Positions 1 to 5,118 of a DNA stretch of 12,776 nt are shown here, piece after piece (the stretch's first letter is position 1; each line of letters opens with the position of its first letter). Below the pieces are notes generated by a model, which was given only the letters and a program-made list of their open reading frames with translations, had not been told where the DNA came from and searched no databases. This DNA is from Clostridia bacterium BRH_c25 (GTDB taxonomy: Bacteria; Bacillota_A; Clostridia; Lutisporales; Lutisporaceae). The DNA is taken from contig LOES01000215.1 in the NCBI GenBank assembly GCA_001515955.1, positions 1-12,776 of the forward strand. Reading direction: 5' to 3'. Made by a program: the position numbers and the translations under genes.

Positions 1-365
1 CCAAATTTGTTTGCAGGCACTACTATGTCATGATCATTAAAAAGAGTGATTGCACCCAACATAAGGAGAGTTTCCTTTATTGCTACTACCACAATTATCC
101 AGAAGGGTATCTGATCCTTTAATGTTATACTGATCAAAACTGTAAGCAGCATCAGCTTATCAGCAAGAGGGTCAAGTACAATTCCCAATCTGGTAATAAG
201 ATTGTACCTGCGTGCGATAAAACCGTCAAGTATGTCAGTCAGCCCAGCTACCACAAATATTACTATGGCTATTCTAATACCATATTCCATTTGAGAGAAA
301 AAATAATATACAAATCCCGGAATCAATAAAAGTCTAATGATGGTCAATGCATTTGGAATATTCAT
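1..365 (-). CDS. pgsA: CDP-diacylglycerol--glycerol-3-phosphate 3-phosphatidyltransferase, 5' part only
   Basis: Membrane enzyme that joins CDP-diacylglycerol and glycerol-3-phosphate to give phosphatidylglycerol phosphate, the committed step to phosphatidylglycerol and cardiolipin. Only the first 121 codons are present; the gene runs off the left edge. Reading starts at ATG 365 (MNIPNALTIIRLLLIPGF), behind a good ribosome-binding site (GAGGTGAG). The CDP-alcohol phosphatidyltransferase signature DGxxARxxxxxxxxGxxxDxxxD is complete at about residues 44-66 (DGFIARR ... GIVLDPLADK), and the following VVPANKFG fits the PANxxGK region of PgsA. Hydrophobic segments flank the motif. The PNALTxxR N-terminus is typical of PgsA rather than of phosphatidylserine or cardiolipin synthases. 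Its real operon partners lie outside the window; the gene at 705 is divergent from it. Confidence 0.93.
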   Translation of the reverse strand, partial: MNIPNALTIIRLLLIPGFVYYFFSQMEYGIRIAIVIFVVAGLTDILDGFIARRYNLITRLGIVLDPLADKLMLLTVLISITLKDQIPFWIIVVVAIKETLLMLGAITLFNDHDIVVPANKF

Positions 366-704
366 AGCTCACCTCTCTATAATACATTTGCATGTATATT
401 GGTGTTCTTTCAATATGCAGCTCCGAATTGATACTAATATATTCCCCACAAACGAACCTAAATATTTACCGATGCTTCTTCCAATCTGCTGACATTATAA
501 TAATATTTTACCATTTCCAGGACAGCAAATCCACAAAAATGCATTTCACTAAACTCTATTAAATCATAAAAATTAAAATGGACTGTCTCAGAATAAATTA
601 CTTCACATAATATGAAAATGATAGTATCAAAGTTAAAATATTAGTTTACCACAGCTCTTAGCTATTGCTGAACTATTACCAAATCTATGATTGGGGGGTA
701 TTTA
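366..704. other. Divergent intergenic region, no gene seen
   Basis: A+T-rich stretch between pgsA (leftward) and the binding-protein gene (rightward). I see no credible reading frame with a ribosome-binding site, no tRNA and no recognisable riboswitch; the conserved core of the TPP riboswitch was looked for because the binding protein belongs to an NMT1/ThiY-like superfamily, and was not found. It must hold promoters in both directions. The best rightward candidate is listed separately; for pgsA I could not pick a convincing -35/-10 pair. Confidence 0.6.
602..630 (+). promoter_or_regulatory. Candidate sigma-A promoter for the binding-protein gene
   Basis: TTCACA (602-607, 5 of 6 to consensus), a 17-base spacer, then TATCAA (625-630, 4 of 6). 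It would give a leader of about 65-70 bases before the GTG start at 705. Matches this good arise by chance in A+T-rich DNA, so this is only the best candidate. Confidence 0.3.
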
Positions 705-1724
705 GTGAGAAAATATACTAAACTCATATCACTCATACTGGCTGCTCTTATTGTGCTATCCTCTGTGGCAATGCTGTCCACAGGCTGCAGCAAGAAAGAG
801 CTTACCACTGTCAGGCTTAATGAAGTGGTGCGCTCGATTTTCTACGCTCCGCAGTATGTTGCGATCAACAAGGGCTTTTTTGAAGAACAGGGCTTGAAAA
901 TTGAGCTGACTACCGGACAAGGTGCGGATAAAACAATGACCGCATTACTCTCAGGCCAATGTGATATCGGCTTCGCAGGCCCTGAAGCCAGTATCTACGT
1001 GTATAATCAGGGCAAGGAAGATTATGCTGTATTATTCGCACAGCTCACCCAGCGTGACGGTTCTTTCCTGGTAGCAAGGAACAATGAGCCTGAATTCAAA
1101 TGGGAGAACACCAAGGGAAAAGTGATAATAGGCGGGAGGCCGGGCGGAGTACCGGAAATGACACTTGAATACATACTAAAGAAGTATGGAGTAATCCCTG
1201 GAAAAGATGTTGAGATAATCACCAATTTACAGTTCACAGCTACTGCCGGTGCATTTACCAGCGGAACAGGCGACTATGTTGCATTGTTTGAGCCAACAGC
1301 TTCGATGCTTGAGAAAGAAAATGCAGGCAAGATCGTATCCTCTATTGGAGAAGAAAGTGGTTTAATCGCTTATACAGCCTATTTCACAACAAAAAGCAAT
1401 ATAAGCAAGAATCCTGAACTGATTCAGAAGTTCACAAACGCATTCTATAAAGGTCAGCTTTGGGTTCAGAGCCATACAGCAGAGGAAATAGCCAAGGAAA
1501 TCAAACCATTCTTCCCTGATTCCGACGATGATTTGCTCATCACAGTTGTTAATAGGTACAAGGAAATCGATGCCTGGTGTGAAAATCCGATCACTACTCC
1601 CGAGTCTCTGGAATTGCTGCAGGAAGTAATGCAGTCCGCAGGAGAACTGGATAAAAAAGTAGAGTATGATAAAATTGTGACTCAGGAATTTGCCAAAAAG
1701 GCAATGGAGACTGTGAAAGAATAA
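705..1724 (+). CDS. ABC importer substrate-binding lipoprotein, NMT1/SsuA-like
   Basis: Extracytoplasmic binding protein of an ABC importer of the nitrate/sulfonate/taurine/thiamine-precursor class. I chose GTG 705: a run of six G (693-698) lies 6 bases upstream, whereas the in-frame ATG at 687 has no ribosome-binding site and would place that G-run inside the gene. The N-terminus is a lipoprotein signal peptide: basic start VRKYTK, hydrophobic stretch, then lipobox STGC with the lipidated Cys at about residue 28. The mature part shows the NMT1/SsuA pattern: APQYVAINKGFFEEQGL, then GADKTMTALLSGQCDIGFAGPEA, a hinge region with GGRPGGVPEMTLEYIL, and TYFTTKS-type segments. Length (339 aa) is normal. 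No ATPase or permease follows directly; the likely partners are at 7422-9003. The ligand cannot be told from sequence. Confidence 0.88.
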   Translation: MRKYTKLISLILAALIVLSSVAMLSTGCSKKELTTVRLNEVVRSIFYAPQYVAINKGFFEEQGLKIELTTGQGADKTMTALLSGQCDIGFAGPEASIYVYNQGKEDYAVLFAQLTQRDGSFLVARNNEPEFKWENTKGKVIIGGRPGGVPEMTLEYILKKYGVIPGKDVEIITNLQFTATAGAFTSGTGDYVALFEPTASMLEKENAGKIVSSIGEESGLIAYTAYFTTKSNISKNPELIQKFTNAFYKGQLWVQSHTAEEIAKEIKPFFPDSDDDLLITVVNRYKEIDAWCENPITTPESLELLQEVMQSAGELDKKVEYDKIVTQEFAKKAMETVKE

Positions 1725-1728
1725 GCTA

Positions 1729-1763
1729 AAAGACCGGAGCATATCAATTGAACTCCGGTCTTT
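1729..1763. terminator. Rho-independent terminator, probably once bidirectional
   Basis: Perfect 11-bp stem AAAGACCGGAG (1729-1739) / CTCCGGTCTTT (1753-1763) with a 13-base loop, starting 5 bases after the binding-protein stop. T-rich tails exist on both strands. On the minus strand it may be the original mnmH terminator, now separated from mnmH by the 1766-2085 element. Confidence 0.88.
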
Positions 1764-1765
1764 AT
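1758..1765. repeat. Left copy of 8-bp direct repeat GTCTTTAT (possible target duplication)
   Basis: GTCTTTAT here, inside the terminator's right arm, recurs exactly at 2086-2093. The two copies flank the foldback element within 1-2 bases of its inverted termini, as a target-site duplication would. Eight bases is short and A+T-rich, so chance is possible. Confidence 0.5.
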
Positions 1766-2085
1766 TTAACTACAGAGCAGTAACCTCAGAGCAGACATGT
1801 ATAGCCACATATAAGTATACAGAAATTGATGGTTCTAAGTAACTCCGCCTAAGATAAACCTAGCGCCTTAAAATGGTCGTCCTTGACCTTTAAGGATATT
1901 GAACGCACAAGCAGTATCATGTGGGCAAGCTGCGTTCAATAACATTCAAGGTTGACATTTCATGAATGAATTGTCGGCTCGGCGTCCATGCCTCGCATAC
2001 GGTTTTTCTAAGGCTTCGTTACTAAGAACCATTAACAATTTCTGTATAAGTATATTTAGGCTATTACATGTCTGCTCTGTAGTTT
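1766..2085. repeat. About 320-bp non-coding foldback (MITE-like) element
   Basis: The whole interval reads as one long imperfect hairpin. The left arm from about 1768 (AACTACAGAGCAG, then ACATGTATAGCC, ATACAGAAATTG, ATGGTTCT, AGTAAC) matches the reverse complement of the right arm ending at about 2084 in the same order (AACTACAGAGCAG, ACATGTAATAGCC, ATACAGAAATTG, ATGGTTCT, AGTAAC). Similarity weakens inward, and the apex is a perfect 10-bp stem ATTGAACGCA (1898-1907) / TGCGTTCAAT (1931-1940). The left arm carries an extra 14 bases: CAGAGCAG is duplicated at 1773-1780 and 1787-1794. An 8-bp direct repeat flanks the element. It holds no convincing gene. It resembles a non-autonomous mobile element; a structured RNA is the alternative. 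Confidence 0.7.
1898..1940. repeat. Apical inverted repeat of the foldback element
   Basis: ATTGAACGCA (1898-1907) and its exact reverse complement TGCGTTCAAT (1931-1940) enclose 23 bases in which CAAGC occurs twice as a direct repeat. This is the best conserved stem in the middle of the element and forms the tip of the predicted long hairpin. Confidence 0.75.
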
Positions 2086-2093
2086 GTCTTTAT
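2086..2093. repeat. Right copy of 8-bp direct repeat GTCTTTAT
   Basis: Exact copy of 1758-1765. It overlaps the mnmH stop codon (TAA on the minus strand, 2092-2090), so an insertion that duplicated this target would have left mnmH intact. Confidence 0.5.
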
Positions 2094-3121
2094 ACTGGTC
2101 TTATACTCACCAACCACTTTTCTATACTGGTACAGGCTTCCTCCATATTGTCGGTGTTGATTGTCAGCTCATATTTGAAACCCTTTTGCTCATTTTCATA
2201 CATGGGATCATAATACCTTACCATAAGGTCTCCGGCTACCTCGCTGTATTTCCCTTCTTCTACGCTCCGGGTATATTCTTCGATCCTCCTGGCAGAAATG
2301 TGTTTCCCCAGCTTTTCAAGGGAATTCTTTATATCGGTACTATAATCCGGTCCTTGCGTATATTCCTCAACAATCCTGCGAACCCGCATCTCAAGGCTTC
2401 CCTCTGCAAGTATATGCCTTCCGGCTTTCATACTTTGCATAATATAGTGCGGAACCACTATATTGCCTATTCTGCTGCTTTCCCCTTCAACAAATACAAT
2501 ATCTGATTTTCTGCACTTCAAGCTGTCATATACAAGTGATTCAAACTGTTTCTGGCTTACACGGCTTCCAAGACCAACGTCTCCGAGAAGCGAACCCCTA
2601 TGGTTCGCATACTTCTCCAGATCCAGCACATCGTGGCCCTTGTTTTCAAGTATTTTGAGCAGTTCTGTTTTTCCTGTCCCCGTATAACCGTGTATAACTA
2701 TATAATGCACCTCACTGTTAATTTTGGGAAGCATGGTATTAACTACCGACCGGTAGCCCTTATACCCGCCCATAAGCTTGACCGCCCCAACGCCAAGAGA
2801 GCTTAGAAGGGCACAGACAGAGCTGCTTCTAAGTCCTCCCCGTTCACAAAACAATATTATTTTATCATGCTCCTTCTTGAGCTTTGTTATTTCTTCATAA
2901 AGTACCGGTAGCTTTTTTGAAGCGAAATCCACACCAATTTTTTTTGCTTTTTCTATACTTTCATGGTTGTACACCGTCCCTATAAGCTTCCTCTCTTCAT
3001 TATCAAAAAGTGGAAGATTCACAGCTCCCGGAATGGTAAATTCCCCATATTCCAGTGGGCTTCTCAAGTCAACAAGTATGTAATCTCCACATAATTCATC
3101 ATATTTTATTGAATTGTACAT
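2090..3121 (-). CDS. mnmH: tRNA 2-selenouridine synthase (rhodanese + P-loop)
   Basis: MnmH (SelU/YbbB) replaces the sulfur of 2-thiouridine at the wobble position of certain tRNAs with selenium, using selenophosphate; it acts in the cytoplasm. The 343-aa product is close to the usual length (about 360). Residues 1-130 are a rhodanese domain: VDLRSPLEYGEFTIPGAVNLPLF and the active-site loop FCERGGLRS with its Cys at residue 92, followed by MGGYKGYR. A P-loop domain follows, with Walker A GYTGTGKT at about residues 145-152, then EGESSRIGN, a family-typical motif. I chose ATG 3121 because CGAGG lies just upstream; an in-frame GTG at 3133 falls inside that region. The ribosome-binding region and leader consist of heptanucleotide repeats. 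The gene implies that the cell makes selenophosphate (SelD), not visible here. It is divergent from the ferredoxin gene. Confidence 0.93.
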   Translation of the reverse strand: MYNSIKYDELCGDYILVDLRSPLEYGEFTIPGAVNLPLFDNEERKLIGTVYNHESIEKAKKIGVDFASKKLPVLYEEITKLKKEHDKIILFCERGGLRSSSVCALLSSLGVGAVKLMGGYKGYRSVVNTMLPKINSEVHYIVIHGYTGTGKTELLKILENKGHDVLDLEKYANHRGSLLGDVGLGSRVSQKQFESLVYDSLKCRKSDIVFVEGESSRIGNIVVPHYIMQSMKAGRHILAEGSLEMRVRRIVEEYTQGPDYSTDIKNSLEKLGKHISARRIEEYTRSVEEGKYSEVAGDLMVRYYDPMYENEQKGFKYELTINTDNMEEACTSIEKWLVSIRPV

Positions 3122-3126
3122 TTTTC

Positions 3127-3161
3127 CTCGCACCTCGTATCCCGCATCTCGTATCTCGCAT
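3127..3161 (-). repeat. Five degenerate heptanucleotide repeats in the mnmH leader
   Basis: Read on the minus strand, 35 bases split into five 7-mers: ATGCGAG, ATACGAG, ATGCGGG, ATACGAG, GTGCGAG (consensus ATRCGAG). The last units supply the GAGG and GAGGTG sequences that can act as the mnmH ribosome-binding site. A second array of the same 7-mer is at 11104-11131. The pattern resembles the short tandemly repeated repetitive sequences known from some bacteria. Confidence 0.85.
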
Positions 3162-3195
3162 CTAAATTATATTTTACCACAAAAAAACCTTTATA

Positions 3196-3224
3196 TTGAC
3201 ATCGAAATAAAAAGATTATATAAT
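3196..3224 (+). promoter_or_regulatory. Perfect-consensus sigma-A promoter of the ferredoxin gene
   Basis: TTGACA (3196-3201), a 17-base spacer, TATAAT (3219-3224): a full match in both hexamers with ideal spacing. Transcription would begin at about 3230-3233, inside the palindrome listed next, which suggests a strong promoter held down by a repressor. Confidence 0.88.
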
Positions 3225-3229
3225 ATACC

Positions 3230-3242
3230 TATACCGGGTATA
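3230..3242. promoter_or_regulatory. Palindromic operator candidate at the ferredoxin start site
   Basis: TATACC-G-GGTATA: perfect 6-bp half sites around one base, located directly after the -10 box. A further ATACC at 3225-3229 sits just upstream. The ATACC...GGTAT architecture is like operators described for the CsoR/CstR/RcnR repressor family, which sense copper, persulfide or nickel. The identity of the regulator is an inference; no such repressor gene is in the window. Confidence 0.5.
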
Positions 3243-3260
3243 TGTAAAGGAGTGATGATT

Positions 3261-3458
3261 GTGAAGAAGGCATATTTGAATGATAAGAGCTGTGACAAGT
3301 CGCCGTTTTGCGGAGCAAAGAGAGTCTGTCCCACAGGGGCAATAAAATTTGAAAAAGAAGGGCTCTTCTCCGGAAAAGTTGTAATAGACAAAGAAAAATG
3401 TATAGGCTGTTCAAAATGTGTAGCTTATTGCCCTCATAATGCAATTTCCATGAAGTAA
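3261..3458 (+). CDS. Small 2[4Fe-4S]-type ferredoxin-like protein with atypical first motif
   Basis: A 65-aa cytoplasmic iron-sulfur protein, presumably an electron carrier or redox partner. GTG 3261 lies 8 bases after AAAGGAG; the in-frame ATG at 3255 is only 2 bases from it, and the frame upstream lacks any start signal. The C-terminal motif is canonical: CIGCSKCVAYCP (Cys 47, 50, 53, 57). The N-terminal motif is not: CDKSPFCGAKRVCP has Cys 11, 17 and 23 (C-x5-C-x5-CP), so there are seven cysteines instead of eight. By normal ferredoxin topology Cys 47/50/53 plus 23 would hold one [4Fe-4S] cluster, leaving Cys 11, 17 and 57 for the second, which needs a non-Cys ligand or is a [3Fe-4S]. I recall similar small proteins with a CDxSPFC motif as a recurring group, but their function is unknown to me. 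Single-gene unit with its own strong promoter and a terminator. Confidence 0.88.
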   Translation: MKKAYLNDKSCDKSPFCGAKRVCPTGAIKFEKEGLFSGKVVIDKEKCIGCSKCVAYCPHNAISMK

Positions 3459-3464
3459 AAAAGT

Positions 3465-3493
3465 AAAAGAATCCAATTAAGGATTCTTTTTTT
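3465..3493. terminator. Bidirectional terminator shared by ferredoxin and amidohydrolase genes
   Basis: Stem AAAAGAATCC (3465-3474) / GGATTCTTTT (3481-3490), 6-base loop, followed by more T. It ends the ferredoxin transcript rightward. Leftward the amidohydrolase stop codon (3479-3477) lies in the hairpin loop, and the last codons of that gene (KKNP) form one arm. Confidence 0.85.
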
Positions 3494-5069
3494 CATAGAC
3501 TTTTTCGCCTTTTATATATGTTGCTATTATCTCAATGCTTATAATTTCTTCCGCTGACATATTTGTTATATCCCCGGACAGTACTGCAAAATCTGCCAGA
3601 TGTCCTTCCTTCAGTCTTCCAAGCTCTTTCTCCCTGTGATTCACATAAGCAGCATTGACAGTATAACACTTAAGTGCCTGTATCGGCGTTACCGTCTCAT
3701 CCTCATTCATCTGCTTGCAGCATGCCGCATGTATTCCAAGTATTGGTTCGAAGCCTATATACTTTGTTCCGTCAGGCTTAGCTGGAAATTCTTCTCCACC
3801 ATAAGGCCAATCACTGTTAAAAATCACATTTATCCCTTCATCAATAAAGCTCTTGAATCTATATACCCTTGGAAGCCTTTCTTTCCCGAGTCTCGACAAT
3901 GTCAGGTCCACTTCATACAGGAATACCGGCTGGAAGGATGCTGTTATTGAATTCTTCTTAAATCGTTTTATATCCTCGTCTTTCACTATCTGTGCATGCT
4001 CTATCCTGCATCTATGCTTGCTTCCTTTAGTATTGTTGAGCTTGTCAAATGCATCGAGTATGATACTCACTGCCTGGTCTCCTATTGCATGAAAATTAAC
4101 AGCACGACCTTTTGATGCATTACTGCTTATTATTTCCATCAGATCATCTTCTTCAATAAGCTGGAGTCCGGTATTCCCCGGGTCATCGGCGTACTCTTCC
4201 CAAAGCAATCCGGTTCTTGAACCAAAGCTTCCGTCCATGAAGTACTTGGGAGGTCCTATTTTCAGTCTCTCATTCTGATTGGATTTGTTTTCTTCAAAAT
4301 CCTCCACAAGATCCTCATCAATTCCATTAGGCGAAGCAGTTATCCTTAGCTTCAGCTTCCCCTCCGCCCCAAGCTTTCTATAAAGCTCCAGATATCTTCC
4401 GTACTGAATGGAGATATCATTTACGGAGGTGATTCCATTCTTCAAAAATAAATCCTGTGCGCTTAGTATTACCTTCTGGATATAATTATCCGGAAGCAGG
4501 CATTCTATACTTGCCAGAATATCTATCGCAGTATTCTCAAAAAACATTCCGGTAGGCAATCCATCTGCCCCCCGGGGTGCTTCCGGTGAAGGCTCCAGAG
4601 TTTGAAGACCCAAACGTTCTAAAGCAGCAGTATTGACACATAGCGAATGTCCGTCCATCCTGACCAGTACCATGGGATGACTGCTGCAAAGCTCATCCAG
4701 AATATACCTGTCCGGGAACTTGCCTCCAAACAGCTTCTTTTCGTCCCAACCATGTCCAATAATCCATTCTTCCGGGGCAATTTTCCCACAATAAGCCTGC
4801 ACACTCTCCTTCAGCTTTTTATTATTGCTGCGGTTCCTTAGGTTCAGTTCCATAAGGCTCCTCATTCCTGTAGCAATGTGGAGATGGGATTCCCAGAAAC
4901 CGGGAATTACAACTCCACCCTTAAGGTCTGTTTGTTTTGCTCCTTCATATTCAGGTTTGATACTGCCCTTACCTATCTCCACAATTCTCCCTGCATCAAC
5001 TGCAATGTAGTCCCCATGCGGCATGTCATCATCCAGTGTAACTATTTGGCAGTTCTTGAAAATTTCCAT
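3477..5069 (-). CDS. YtcJ-like metal-dependent amidohydrolase (Amidohydro_3 family)
   Basis: Predicted cytoplasmic metal-dependent hydrolase of about 530 aa, the normal length for the YtcJ-like group, whose members mostly have unproven substrates (amide, imide or formyl bonds). ATG 5069 is chosen because GAGGTG lies just upstream; the in-frame GTG at 5081 is part of that site. Order of motifs: N-terminal beta-sandwich (IVTLDDDMPHGDYIAVDAGRIVEIG), then VIPGFWESHLHIATG with the HxH metal ligands (here E replaces the usual D two residues before the first His), FMDGSFGSR, NFHAIGDQAV, HRCRIEHAQIV, FNSDWPYGG with the late Asp, and the C-terminal return to the sandwich (ELGRLKEGHLADFAVLSGD). No signal peptide. 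It begins 49 bases after the RCC1 gene's stop with no terminator between, so the two are probably co-transcribed. The substrate cannot be predicted. Confidence 0.88.
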   Translation of the reverse strand: MEIFKNCQIVTLDDDMPHGDYIAVDAGRIVEIGKGSIKPEYEGAKQTDLKGGVVIPGFWESHLHIATGMRSLMELNLRNRSNNKKLKESVQAYCGKIAPEEWIIGHGWDEKKLFGGKFPDRYILDELCSSHPMVLVRMDGHSLCVNTAALERLGLQTLEPSPEAPRGADGLPTGMFFENTAIDILASIECLLPDNYIQKVILSAQDLFLKNGITSVNDISIQYGRYLELYRKLGAEGKLKLRITASPNGIDEDLVEDFEENKSNQNERLKIGPPKYFMDGSFGSRTGLLWEEYADDPGNTGLQLIEEDDLMEIISSNASKGRAVNFHAIGDQAVSIILDAFDKLNNTKGSKHRCRIEHAQIVKDEDIKRFKKNSITASFQPVFLYEVDLTLSRLGKERLPRVYRFKSFIDEGINVIFNSDWPYGGEEFPAKPDGTKYIGFEPILGIHAACCKQMNEDETVTPIQALKCYTVNAAYVNHREKELGRLKEGHLADFAVLSGDITNMSAEEIISIEIIATYIKGEKVYEKKNP

Positions 5070-5118
5070 ATAGCACCTCACTGTTATTCATAAATCCCTA
5101 ATTATTTATCATATTTCC

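Noticed and set aside
366..686. TPP or other riboswitch upstream of the NMT1-like binding protein
   Set aside because: The conserved core motifs were not found; a lone CTGTCTCAGA stretch near 583 is not enough.
687..704. ATG 687 as start of the binding-protein gene
   Set aside because: No ribosome-binding site upstream, and the strong G-run at 693-698 would then lie inside the gene; GTG 705 has correct spacing.
1962..2213. Plus-strand open frame of 83 codons across the foldback element and the mnmH 3' end
   Set aside because: No ribosome-binding site, no recognisable protein features, and it crosses the right arm of an inverted repeat into antisense mnmH.
3114..3260. N-terminal extension of the ferredoxin frame
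   Set aside because: This stretch contains the heptad array, the consensus promoter and the palindrome; the AAAGGAG at 3246-3252 points to GTG 3261.
2090..3458. A selenium or sulfur operon formed by mnmH and the ferredoxin
   Set aside because: The two genes are divergent with separate promoters and terminators; no selD or other selenium gene is in the window, so adjacency alone does not support a joint system.
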